A DNA stretch of 10,087 bases from the NCBI GenBank assembly GCA_018066825.1, contig JAGPVU010000167.1, positions 1 through 10,087 of the forward strand, in the 5' to 3' direction. A program made the position numbers and the translations under genes. Position 1 is the stretch's first letter, and every line of letters starts with the position of its first letter. The DNA is from Cycloclasticus sp. (GTDB taxonomy: Bacteria; Pseudomonadota; Gammaproteobacteria; Methylococcales; Cycloclasticaceae). Shown piece after piece: positions 1 to 5,315 of the stretch. A model generated the notes under the pieces. That model was not told where the DNA came from, did no database searches, and saw nothing but the letters and a program-made list of their open reading frames with translations.

Positions 1-122
1 TTATATTTTGCAAAAATAAACATCCATGAAACCAGCGATGCAATCACCAACATAAGCATCACCAATTTTACGATTGGCCCTGCTTGGCTGATAAGGTGAA
101 CAATGGATAAATCTGTGGTCAT
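1..122 (-). CDS. tolQ: TolQ, N-terminal part (runs off the left edge)
   Basis: Only the first 40 codons are inside the window. The protein starts MTTDLSIVHLISQAGPIVKL and then runs into a hydrophobic stretch at about residues 16-38, which fits the first membrane helix of TolQ. TolQ is the inner-membrane proton-channel subunit of the Tol-Pal complex, working with TolR and TolA to constrict the outer membrane at division. The ATG overlaps the ybgC stop codon as ATGA (119-122). That is the usual ybgC-tolQ arrangement in gammaproteobacteria and supports both the start and the identity. The ribosome site inside ybgC is weak, so translational coupling to ybgC is likely (inference). MotA/ExbB relatives are similar, but the ybgC neighbour makes TolQ by far the better call. 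Confidence 0.88.
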   Translation of the reverse strand, partial: MTTDLSIVHLISQAGPIVKLVMLMLVIASLVSWMFIFAKY

Positions 123-529
123 AAGAGTCGCTCAATAAGTGTTTTAGGGATAACTTTAACCCGCATAGTGTCGGCATCTAAGCACGCGACCTTAATGTTG
201 GCTGTGTTTATTATTTCATGATTAGGGTCGTTACGTATAATGCTTTGATGAAAAATTAATGAGGCGCGTTTTAGCGATTCTACCCGTGTTTGCACGATCA
301 ATTGATCATTAAATTTTGCCGGTTTTAGATACTCCATTTGTACCGTTCGAACAGCAAAGGCTATTTGATGGCTTTCAATTAACTCATCTTGCTCTACACC
401 CCGTTGGCGTAAAAATTCGGTGCGCGCCCGCTCTAAATATTTTAAGTAATTGGCGTAATAGACGATACCTTGCATATCGGTATCTTCATAGTAAATTCTA
501 ATCGGCCATTCATGAGGACATTGCTGCAT
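119..529 (-). CDS. ybgC: Acyl-CoA thioesterase of the Tol-Pal cluster
   Basis: A 136-residue single-domain hotdog-fold thioesterase of the YbgC/4-hydroxybenzoyl-CoA thioesterase family, of normal length for the family. The signature is near the N terminus: YYEDTDMQGIVYYANYLKYL from residue 13, followed by ERART. Asp18 aligns with the catalytic Asp of the family. YbgC proteins hydrolyse short- or medium-chain acyl-CoA or acyl-ACP esters and have been linked to phospholipid metabolism at the inner membrane. They are nearly always encoded directly upstream of tolQ, as here with a 4-base overlap. The gene lies 17 bases downstream of ruvB in the same direction. No clear Shine-Dalgarno precedes the ATG, so it is probably read as part of the upstream operon. 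The exact natural substrate cannot be told from sequence. Confidence 0.93.
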   Translation of the reverse strand: MQQCPHEWPIRIYYEDTDMQGIVYYANYLKYLERARTEFLRQRGVEQDELIESHQIAFAVRTVQMEYLKPAKFNDQLIVQTRVESLKRASLIFHQSIIRNDPNHEIINTANIKVACLDADTMRVKVIPKTLIERLL

Positions 530-546
530 ACGGTTGGTAATTTATC

Positions 547-1599
547 TTATGAATCACCAAACACATCATCGTTAAGTGTTGTTTGCACTTGCTGATGGGT
601 CGGTACTTTTAAACCTAAGTGTTGATACGCGTGACGAGTGGCCATGCGCCCGCGTGGCGTTCGAATAATGTAACCTTTTTGGATCAGATAAGGTTCTAGT
701 ACGTCTTCTACGGTCCCCCTCTCCTCACTGAGCGCCGCGGCCAAGCTATCAACGCCGACAGGACCACCATCGAAAGTTTCGATCAAGATACTGAGCAAAC
801 GTCGGTCTAACTTATCAAAGCCACTTTCATCTACATCAAGCATTTGCAATGCCTTTTTAGCAATATCAGCAGTGATGGTGCCATCACCTTTTACATCGGC
901 ATAATCACGCACACGACGAAGTAGTCGGTTGGCTATACGTGGCGTTCCGCGTGACCGTACGGCGATTTCTTCTGCCCCATTTTCACCCGACTTTAAGGCT
1001 AATATACTCATCGAACGTTTAACGATTTTCGACAAATCTTCGTTATTATAAAACTCTAACCGTTGCGTAATACCAAAACGGTCACGCAAAGGCGAAGTCA
1101 GTAATCCCGCCCGCGTGGTGGCTCCAACCAAGGTAAACGGTGGCAAATCTAATTTAATCGAACGCGCTGCAGGGCCTTCGCCGATCATGATGTCTAATTG
1201 AAAATCTTCCATTGCTGGGTAGAGTATTTCTTCTACTACGGTGCTCAAGCGGTGTATTTCATCAATAAACAACACATCGCCTTCTTCAAGGTTTGTCAGT
1301 AGCGCTGCCAAATCACCCGCTTTTTCAAGCACCGGACCCGAGGTTTGTCGCAGGTTAACGCCCATCTCATTTGCAATAATATGTGATAGGGTCGTTTTTC
1401 CCAGCCCGGGTGGGCCAAAAATAAGTACGTGATCTAAGGGTTCAGAGCGCCCTTTTGCCGCCGACATAAAAATCTCCATCTGCTCACAAATCGTCGGCTG
1501 ACCAATATACTCATCCAAGGTTTTGGGACGAATTGCACGGTCTACCGCCTCGTCATCCAGCAAATTATCAGAACTTATTAATCGGTCACTTTCTATCAT
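547..1599 (-). CDS. ruvB: Holliday junction branch-migration ATPase RuvB
   Basis: 350 residues, slightly longer than the usual 330-350. RuvB is the hexameric AAA+ motor that, with RuvA, drives branch migration of Holliday junctions in recombinational repair. Visible motifs in order are Walker A GPPGLGKTT (62-70), Walker B LFIDEIHRL (110-118), the sensor 1 region LVGATTRAGLLTSPLRDRFG (157-176) with Arg173 in the arginine-finger position, and sensor 2 RSRGTPRIANRLLRRVRD (215-232). A C-terminal winged-helix part follows, with TPRGRMATRHAYQHLG near residues 314-329. All key residues are present. The start is 11 bases after the ruvA stop with only a weak ribosome site, consistent with coupled translation in the ruvC-ruvA-ruvB run. 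The C-terminal tail after about residue 330 is typical variable sequence. Confidence 0.97.
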   Translation of the reverse strand: MIESDRLISSDNLLDDEAVDRAIRPKTLDEYIGQPTICEQMEIFMSAAKGRSEPLDHVLIFGPPGLGKTTLSHIIANEMGVNLRQTSGPVLEKAGDLAALLTNLEEGDVLFIDEIHRLSTVVEEILYPAMEDFQLDIMIGEGPAARSIKLDLPPFTLVGATTRAGLLTSPLRDRFGITQRLEFYNNEDLSKIVKRSMSILALKSGENGAEEIAVRSRGTPRIANRLLRRVRDYADVKGDGTITADIAKKALQMLDVDESGFDKLDRRLLSILIETFDGGPVGVDSLAAALSEERGTVEDVLEPYLIQKGYIIRTPRGRMATRHAYQHLGLKVPTHQQVQTTLNDDVFGDS

Positions 1600-1610
1600 A
1601 ATAATGCGTC

Positions 1611-2210
1611 TTATCGTTTAACCGCCGCTTGCAACGCGGCACGGATGATTTGCTCACTGTTATCGTCTTCGCTGGCCACAGCTTGTACGCGTTTATCTGC
1701 CTCTTGCGGTTTATACCCTAGGGCAACCAAGGCGCTAATGGCCTCTTCTTTAGCCGACATCATGGCCCCTTTCATACTGGCTGCTGGCAACGATCCGCCA
1801 ACTGTTTGCTCTGGCAAGCGGTCACGCATATCAATAATTAATCGCTCGGCTGTTTTTTTACCAATCCCCGGCAAACGTACCAGCGCAGTAACATTGCTAT
1901 CACTGATGCACGAACAAAAGTCTGCAACGCTCATGCCCGATAAAATACCCAAGGCCACTTTTGGCCCTACTCCATTCACTTTAATTAGGTGTCTAAATAA
2001 CGCACGTTCTTGCTCGCTTAAAAAACCGTACAAAATATGCGCGTCTTCTCGCACCACTAAATGTGTGCGCAATAACACCTGCTCGCCCGTTGCCGGTAAG
2101 CTAAAAAAGCTGGACAGGGGTGTTTCAATGTCATAACCCACACCATTAACATCTACCACTACTAGAGGCGCTTTTTTTTCATGCACCAAACCTCGAATAA
2201 AACCGATCAT
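1611..2210 (-). CDS. ruvA: Holliday junction recognition subunit RuvA
   Basis: 199 residues from the chosen start, close to the usual length of about 200. RuvA tetramers bind the four-way junction and load RuvB. Domain I (OB fold) begins MIGFIRGLVHEKKAPLVVVD. The middle domain carries two helix-hairpin-helix motifs, IKVNGVGPKVALGILSGMS and VRLPGIGKKTAERLIIDM. The C-terminal domain III, which contacts RuvB, contains EEAISALVALGYKPQEADK. A longer in-frame start 16 codons upstream (2258) exists. I prefer 2210 because the family begins MIG, and because this ATG overlaps the ruvC stop as ATGA (2207-2210), a standard coupled junction. The extra 16 residues would overlap ruvC further and show no family similarity. 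Confidence 0.95.
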   Translation of the reverse strand: MIGFIRGLVHEKKAPLVVVDVNGVGYDIETPLSSFFSLPATGEQVLLRTHLVVREDAHILYGFLSEQERALFRHLIKVNGVGPKVALGILSGMSVADFCSCISDSNVTALVRLPGIGKKTAERLIIDMRDRLPEQTVGGSLPAASMKGAMMSAKEEAISALVALGYKPQEADKRVQAVASEDDNSEQIIRAALQAAVKR

Positions 2211-2698
2211 GATAAGGCCTGAGTGGCCAAATGAGTCTGATGGGTATGCATATGACAAAGCGCTACGGCTAAGGCATCACTCGCATCCATTTGCGGGTCG
2301 CCTTTTAGTTTTAATAAAATTTTCACCATATGTTGTACCTGCGTTTTATCTGCGCTTCCCTTGCCCACTAAAGCTTGTTTAATTTGCCGTGCGGCGTATT
2401 CATATACGGTAATGTCGTGGTCAAAAACGGCACACATGGCGGCCGCTCGAGCTTGGCCTAACTTTAACGCAGAACCGGCACTTTTATGCATAAAAACTTG
2501 TTCTATCGCCATTTCTTGTGGCTGGTAGTGCTGTACTATTTCGCGCACCCCTAAATGAATTTTTTTTAGCCGTTCCGGCAAATCACCTGCACCTGTTCTA
2601 ACGCAGCCACTATCAACATATTTTGCGATACGGCCAGATACATCGATAATACCGTAACCGGTAACGCGTGAACCTGGATCAATACCTAAAATACGCAC
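2207..2698 (-). CDS. ruvC: Holliday junction resolvase RuvC
   Basis: 163 residues. RuvC is the dimeric RNase H-fold endonuclease that cuts Holliday junctions symmetrically. All four metal-binding acidic residues of the family are in place: Asp7 in MRILGIDPGS, Glu66 in MAIEQVF, and Asp138 and Asp141 in QMDASDALA. The start codon is GTG (2696-2698), not ATG. It is the right start because the family begins directly with MxILGIDPG. The gene begins 13 bases after the yebC stop and ends in a 4-base overlap with ruvA, so yebC-ruvC-ruvA-ruvB read as one transcription unit. I see no LexA-type box directly in front of this gene, so any SOS control must act further upstream or be absent. Confidence 0.97.
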   Translation of the reverse strand: MRILGIDPGSRVTGYGIIDVSGRIAKYVDSGCVRTGAGDLPERLKKIHLGVREIVQHYQPQEMAIEQVFMHKSAGSALKLGQARAAAMCAVFDHDITVYEYAARQIKQALVGKGSADKTQVQHMVKILLKLKGDPQMDASDALAVALCHMHTHQTHLATQALS

Positions 2699-2711
2699 CT
2701 AACTATCCCGC

Positions 2712-3461
2712 CTAATGCTCATCGGTTTCCATCGCTTGTTCAGGAATGTCTGCGTTAGAATACACGTTTTGCACATCGTCTAAATCTTCTAATGCGTCTA
2801 ATAGCCGGAGAAGTTTTTCGGCCTCTTTGGCGTCTATCGGGGTTAGATTATCCGCGCGCTGCGTTACTTCGGCGTATTCTGGTACAAAGTTGGCTTGCAG
2901 CAAGGCGTCACGCACGACTATAAAATCTTGCGCTTGGGTGAGTACTTCGAATGAGCCATCGTTATGCGTGACCACATCATCTGCACCCGCGTCTAAGGCC
3001 ACTTCCATCAGACTGTCTTCGTCCAACTCAGCCGATAAATTGATAGCACCCACCTGCTGGAACATGTAGTCAACCGACCCACTGGTACCAAGATTTCCCC
3101 CGCTTTTATTAAAGGCGTGACGTACTTCTGCAACGGTGCGGTTTTTATTATCCGTTAAACAGTCCACCATAACGGCTGCGCCTGCTGGGCCGTAGCCTTC
3201 ATAACGCACTTCATCAAAGTGTTCAGCATCGACCGACCCACTGCCTTTTTTAATGGCGGTGTCTATCGTATCGCGCTTCATATTGTTTGCTAAGCCTTTA
3301 TCAATCGCACTTCTTAAGCGTGGATTATTATCGGGATCGGCCCCGCCGGCTTTGGTAGCAACCGTTATTTCGCGAATAAGTTTGGTGAATAGCTTTCCCC
3401 GTTTGGCATCTTGCGCGCCCTTGCGAAAACGGATATTTGCCCACTTACTGTGCCCAGCCAT
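2712..3461 (-). CDS. yebC: YebC/TACO1 family translation factor
   Basis: 249 residues, normal for the family. It opens with the family signature MAGHSKWANIRFRKGAQDAK and continues with NPRLRSAIDKGLANNMKRDT, YEGYGPAGAAVMVDCLTDNK and GGNLGTSGSVDYMF, all conserved YebC blocks over the usual three domains. The family was long annotated as a transcription regulator. More recent work on YebC/TACO1 proteins supports a ribosome-associated role that relieves stalling on proline-rich stretches. The gene has a good ribosome site, GAGGT, 6 bases before the ATG (3468-3472). It sits first in the yebC-ruvCAB run, as in many gammaproteobacteria. An inverted repeat in its leader overlaps the ribosome site and is listed separately. 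Confidence 0.95.
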   Translation of the reverse strand: MAGHSKWANIRFRKGAQDAKRGKLFTKLIREITVATKAGGADPDNNPRLRSAIDKGLANNMKRDTIDTAIKKGSGSVDAEHFDEVRYEGYGPAGAAVMVDCLTDNKNRTVAEVRHAFNKSGGNLGTSGSVDYMFQQVGAINLSAELDEDSLMEVALDAGADDVVTHNDGSFEVLTQAQDFIVVRDALLQANFVPEYAEVTQRADNLTPIDAKEAEKLLRLLDALEDLDDVQNVYSNADIPEQAMETDEH

Positions 3462-3467
3462 AACACG

Positions 3468-3498
3468 ACCTCTTCACCTAGTTTGTCTATGTGAAGAG
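3468..3498 (-). promoter_or_regulatory. yebC leader: ribosome site overlapped by an 8-bp inverted repeat
   Basis: On the minus strand CTCTTCAC (3498-3491) and GTGAAGAG (3477-3470) form a perfect 8-bp inverted repeat around a 13-base loop. The Shine-Dalgarno GAGGT (3472-3468) shares its first bases with the 3' arm. If the leader is transcribed from upstream, the hairpin could partly hide the ribosome site (inference). A possible -10 (GATACA or similar) lies within or just upstream of the repeat, so it could equally be an operator or chance. The repeat itself is read directly from sequence. Confidence 0.45.
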
Positions 3499-3542
3499 TG
3501 TATCACTACCACTCGGTTTGATTAAGTGAAACGCGCGACGAA

Positions 3543-3878
3543 TTAGCGTTTCATACGCAATCGCGTGCCCTGCGTCAGTGAAAGCTTAATTTCTTCTGCG
3601 CTTAGCTCAGGTGGAAAATACACACCGCTTATTTTAGCGTTCAGCAAACTACAACCATCTAGATTGCAACCACGTAAATCTGCGCCTCTTAAATCGGTGT
3701 TTTTAAAATAACTACCCGATAAATCTAAACCCGATAACTCGGCACCGCGCAGATCAAACGCCCTGAATTTTGCGTTACTCAGATCGACCGGCTCGCCATT
3801 TTTACGCCCTTCATTAAAGGCGGCTATATCTTCGTTTCTTAGGTATGCATACATGGCATCCGTTTTTTCTTCTAGCAT
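3543..3878 (-). CDS. Small pentapeptide-repeat protein, function unknown
   Basis: 111 residues. Residues 31-90 divide cleanly into twelve consecutive pentapeptides with Leu, Phe or Ile at the centre, for example VDLSN, FDLRG, AELSG, TDLRG, ADLRG, CNLDG. Twelve pentads would make three coils of the right-handed quadrilateral beta-helix typical of this fold. Both ends (residues 1-30 and 91-111) are charged and non-repetitive. There is no signal peptide or membrane segment, so it is probably cytoplasmic. The ribosome site AGGGA, 7 bases before the ATG, supports the start at 3878. A second in-frame ATG lies at codon 9. Some pentapeptide proteins protect gyrase by mimicking DNA (Qnr, MfpA), but those are about twice as long, so that role is not claimed. 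It lies 81 bases upstream of yebC in the same direction and may share its transcript. Confidence 0.85.
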   Translation of the reverse strand: MLEEKTDAMYAYLRNEDIAAFNEGRKNGEPVDLSNAKFRAFDLRGAELSGLDLSGSYFKNTDLRGADLRGCNLDGCSLLNAKISGVYFPPELSAEEIKLSLTQGTRLRMKR

Positions 3879-3973
3879 AATCGCGTCCCTTTAGATTTTA
3901 GTATTCATTGTTTTCAGTGCTATTTTCAGTGTAGCTGATAATCCTAAAATAACCAGCCCATCGTCCCACACAT

Positions 3974-4002
3974 AAAAAACCCCGCTTAGAGCGGGGTTTT
4001 TT
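3974..4002. terminator. Strong bidirectional intrinsic terminator
   Basis: CCCCGC (3980-3985) pairs perfectly with GCGGGG (3991-3996) around the 5-base loop TTAGA. Six A flank it on the left (3974-3979) and six T on the right (3997-4002). It therefore works as a rho-independent terminator in either direction. It lies 25 bases downstream of the groEL stop-codon remnant, so it is most simply the original groEL terminator, still in place. Confidence 0.92.
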
Positions 4003-4027
4003 ATACTAACGTCGGGGGGACGTCGGT

Positions 4028-4045
4028 TTACATCATGCCGCCCAT
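4028..4045 (-). pseudogene. groL: Remnant of the 3' end of groEL (last five codons and stop)
   Basis: Read on the minus strand these 18 bases are ATG GGC GGC ATG ATG TAA, i.e. MGGMM and stop. That is the end of the conserved Gly-Gly-Met tail of GroEL, with the codons commonly used there. An intrinsic terminator follows at the distance expected for groEL. Upstream of the first ATG the match stops at once: the next codons read TGC TAT instead of another GGC GGC ATG. The rest of groEL is absent from the window. The segment is short, so identity rests on the rare GGMM* ending plus the terminator. I infer that it marks the boundary of an insertion, with the intact groEL either elsewhere or across the inserted DNA. 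Confidence 0.65.
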
Positions 4046-4054
4046 ATAGCAAAC

Positions 4055-4075
4055 AACCATTTGATTTAAATGGTT
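4055..4075. repeat. 8-bp stem-loop palindrome at the junction
   Basis: AACCATTT (4055-4062) and AAATGGTT (4068-4075) are perfect inverted repeats around the 5-base spacer GATTT. The repeat starts 9 bases from the point where groEL similarity ends, so it is a candidate recombinase-binding arm of an attachment site (inference). It is AT-rich and could be chance. Confidence 0.4.
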
Positions 4076-4164
4076 TATATATATCTTACAAATCATGATA
4101 CCCCACTTTATACCCCTATCGCATTTTATCTTTTATGTCTAATTTGTGAAATGAGATTATCACG

Positions 4165-4226
4165 GAGACTAAACCCTTTAGAACGAGTGAATTGATTATA
4201 GCAAAGTAAGGTTTGAATTTAGTCTC
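4165..4226. repeat. Perfect 9-bp inverted repeat spanning 62 bases
   Basis: GAGACTAAA (4165-4173) is matched by TTTAGTCTC (4218-4226). Within it AAACC (4171-4175) can alternatively pair with GGTTT (4210-4214). The arms are 44 bases apart, so this is either a large stem with an internal loop in RNA or single-stranded DNA, or a pair of binding sites. It lies just left of a right-facing terminator-like hairpin. No protein gene explains it. Confidence 0.4.
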
Positions 4227-4241
4227 AATTAAGGCTCATTT

Positions 4242-4278
4242 GCTTTCGGACAGCGCCAGCCCGAAAGCCAGGTTTTTT
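4242..4278 (+). terminator. Right-facing intrinsic terminator-like hairpin
   Basis: GCTTTCGG (4242-4249) pairs with CCGAAAGC (4261-4268) around an 11-base loop, followed by CAGG and six T (4273-4278). The T run is on the plus strand only, so the hairpin would stop rightward transcription. No plus-strand protein gene lies to its left. It may end a small RNA, be left over from a lost gene, or stop read-through towards ardA, which comes from the other side. The 4-base gap before the T run makes it less than ideal. Confidence 0.5.
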
Positions 4279-4336
4279 GCACTAAACATACAGATACACT
4301 GAACGCACTCTCTGCGTCCAATGCGTGCCTGCCCCC

Positions 4337-4855
4337 TCAATGCGCCCAAAATACGTGAACTTTTTGGTATCCAGTCTCAACTGTAAAGATATCCCCGCTC
4401 ATTTCCATATCGCGCCCCATACGTTCATAGTCGATGTAAAGCTCTAAATGCTTGGGTATATCGACCATACCTTCTGTTAGCTCCTCGGCATAGTCAGCAA
4501 GGGAGCTGTAACAACCGTTATAATTTTCTTTTAAAGCTTTCCTGGCATCTTCCAGATTATCACCAAAGTGGGAAAGAACATCGCCCGCAACCTCTCCATG
4601 CTCTTCTAAGAAACACGCCACCTCATGCACGCTTTCAAGTCCTTCATATTCACTGACACCATATGCTCCAAAGCCTTCATAATCATGGATTGCATATTCT
4701 TCTGCCGCTTCCTCGCACGGACTAGCTTTCAACATCTCGCTGACTTGCTCTTGCATGTCGTCCAAGTCTTGTGTCGCATCAACCCAAACACCATGTAAAA
4801 ACCCATTATTGTACGCCGCTAAATCGGCAACATATACTCTCACTTCTTCGCTCAT
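4337..4855 (-). CDS. ardA: ArdA antirestriction protein (DNA mimic)
   Basis: 172 residues, the usual ArdA length. About 39 Asp/Glu against about 9 Lys/Arg give a strongly acidic protein, as expected of a family that imitates bent B-form DNA and occupies the DNA-binding groove of type I restriction-modification enzymes. Recognisable blocks are RVYVADLAAYNNGFLHGVWV (6-25), AIHDYEGFGAYGVSEYEGL (55-73), the LADYAEEL antirestriction motif region (119-126) and YIDYERMGRDMEMSGDIF (140-157). No signal peptide is seen, so it is cytoplasmic. A strong ribosome site, AGGAGA, stands 7 bases before the ATG (4863-4868). ardA is normally carried by conjugative plasmids, transposons and integrative elements, where it protects incoming DNA. 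Its presence here supports the view that the region right of 4045 is mobile DNA. The leader contains unusual inverted repeats, described separately. Confidence 0.93.
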   Translation of the reverse strand: MSEEVRVYVADLAAYNNGFLHGVWVDATQDLDDMQEQVSEMLKASPCEEAAEEYAIHDYEGFGAYGVSEYEGLESVHEVACFLEEHGEVAGDVLSHFGDNLEDARKALKENYNGCYSSLADYAEELTEGMVDIPKHLELYIDYERMGRDMEMSGDIFTVETGYQKVHVFWAH

Positions 4856-4870
4856 GTTTTAATCTCCTAT

Positions 4871-4910
4871 GTCTAAAAACACACCCCTTTTGGGGTTAAA
4901 AACCCCAGAC
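4871..4910 (-). promoter_or_regulatory. ardA leader with two mutually exclusive G/C-tract hairpins
   Basis: On the minus strand the order is GGGG (4906-4903), CCCC (4895-4892), GGGG (4887-4884), then TGTG and five T. The first GGGG can pair with CCCC (stem GGGGTT/AACCCC, 3-base loop), or the same CCCC can pair with the second GGGG (4-base loop AAAA), which is followed closely by T-rich sequence. The two stems share the CCCC arm and cannot coexist. GTCT and AGAC bracket the whole at 4871-4874 and 4907-4910. It lies just upstream of the ardA ribosome site, so a terminator/antiterminator switch is possible (inference). Confidence 0.4.
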
Positions 4911-5204
4911 AAAAAGCGAGAAAAGCGAGCGAAAGATCATGTCTTTTTTTAGAATCAAGGCAGGGGGAACCTCCCGTTTTGCACGAAGCCTGATTGTAGG
5001 CGCGGAAAGACGGGGGATGCCTTGATGGAGGAAAAATACGTGATATTCTTTAGTCCCCCCAAAAGGAGAACCTAAAAAACCAAGCCAACTCGCCAAGTCA
5101 TTTGCGGTGAGTTCTTCAATATTCTCTTGATAAGATATGGGTCGTTGCAAGGCGCCCCTGCTCAAATAAGATTTCGTACAATACCTTTGCGATTGACGCC
5201 CCAC
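4896..5204 (-). CDS. Doubtful 102-codon open frame upstream of ardA
   Basis: I do not recognise this product. It would start with GTG at 5204 and has only AAGG, 3 bases before it, as a ribosome site. The predicted protein is rich in Arg, Leu and Ser, has no recognisable domain and ends in a hydrophobic tail FRSLFSLFVWGF. The reading frame runs straight through the nested inverted repeats at 4954-5026 and ends inside the G/C-tract hairpins of the ardA leader, which argues against coding. The middle part, ENIEELTANDLASWLGFLGS, is the most protein-like and could be a fragment of a broken gene. It is kept because it lies on the same strand as ardA, with its stop 40 bases upstream of the ardA ATG. 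Confidence 0.2.
   Translation of the reverse strand: MGRQSQRYCTKSYLSRGALQRPISYQENIEELTANDLASWLGFLGSPFGGTKEYHVFFLHQGIPRLSAPTIRLRAKREVPPALILKKDMIFRSLFSLFVWGF
4954..5026. repeat. 73-base nested inverted-repeat element upstream of ardA
   Basis: Three stems nest on one axis. The outer perfect 9-bp stem is ATCAAGGCA (4954-4962) with TGCCTTGAT (5018-5026). The middle stem is CTCCCG (4971-4976) with CGGGGG (5011-5016), with one G-T wobble. The inner 4-bp stem is GCCT (4988-4991) with AGGC (4998-5001). This order of complementary segments is hard to get by chance. It is not an integron attC site, since the GTTRRRY core is missing. Structured RNA, a recombinase or relaxase site, or a folded single-strand DNA promoter in front of ardA are possible readings (inference). 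Confidence 0.5.
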
Positions 5205-5227
5205 AGGCCTTTTTTTTGGTATTTATT

Positions 5228-5252
5228 GGTGTTTTTTTACTGCAAAAACACC
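5228..5252. repeat. 9-bp inverted repeat downstream of dndA
   Basis: GGTGTTTTT (5228-5236) pairs with AAAAACACC (5244-5252) around a 7-base loop, 64 bases past the dndA stop. Neither strand has a T run after the stem, so it is a poor intrinsic terminator. It could still stabilise the 3' end of the dndA transcript. Confidence 0.35.
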
Positions 5253-5315
5253 ATCGATTAAATACAGGTAAAAGAGTGAAGTAACTATCAATAAAAAAAT
5301 TAACTATTTAAGTAG

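Larger units (their letters stand above)
4046..4336. other. Gene-free island edge between the groEL remnant and ardA
   Basis: No open frame of coding quality is visible in these 291 bases. The left half is AT-rich, unlike the neighbouring core genes. It holds a short palindrome next to the groEL remnant, a pair of distant 9-base inverted repeats, a terminator-like hairpin pointing right, and a small 5-bp stem (ACGCA/TGCGT, 4303-4317) just past the ardA stop. The first three are listed separately. No integrase, tRNA or insertion-sequence ends are seen here. Confidence 0.6.
4856..5315. other. Long, highly structured intergenic stretch between ardA and dndA
   Basis: 460 bases with no confidently supported gene. 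It contains the overlapping ardA-leader hairpins, a nested fold at 4954-5026, an 8-bp imperfect repeat AACTCGCC/GGTGAGTT (5087-5094/5106-5113, one G-T wobble), and a 9-bp repeat at 5228-5252. Short runs of G or C (GGGGG, CCCCCC) are frequent, unlike the AT-rich dnd genes on the right. One 102-codon open frame with a GTG start crosses most of it (listed separately with low confidence). The structure favours a leader, single-stranded-DNA or transfer function over coding (inference). Confidence 0.5.

Noticed and set aside
1645..2136. 163-codon plus-strand frame opposite ruvA
   Set aside because: Antisense shadow of ruvA; no domain and no reason to prefer it over a complete conserved gene.
2211..2258. 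16-codon N-terminal extension of RuvA from an upstream ATG
   Set aside because: RuvA proteins start at MIG, the internal ATG forms a 4-base ATGA overlap with the ruvC stop, and the extension has no family similarity.
2746..3069. Plus-strand frame opposite yebC
   Set aside because: Antisense shadow with low-complexity Ser-rich composition; yebC is intact and conserved.
3462..3542. LexA (SOS) box controlling yebC-ruvCAB
   Set aside because: No CTG-N10-CAG palindrome is visible in the leader upstream of yebC.
4009..4026. Tandem ACGTCGG repeat (4009-4015 and 4020-4026) beside the terminator
   Set aside because: Only two 7-base copies between the groEL stop and its terminator; too short to assign meaning.
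4954..5026. Integron attC site
   Set aside because: The fold is attC-like in size, but the RYYYAAC and GTTRRRY core sites are missing and no integron cassette or integrase is seen.
5228..5252. Intrinsic terminator of dndA
   Set aside because: The stem is mostly A-T and neither side is followed by a T run, so it is listed only as an inverted repeat.
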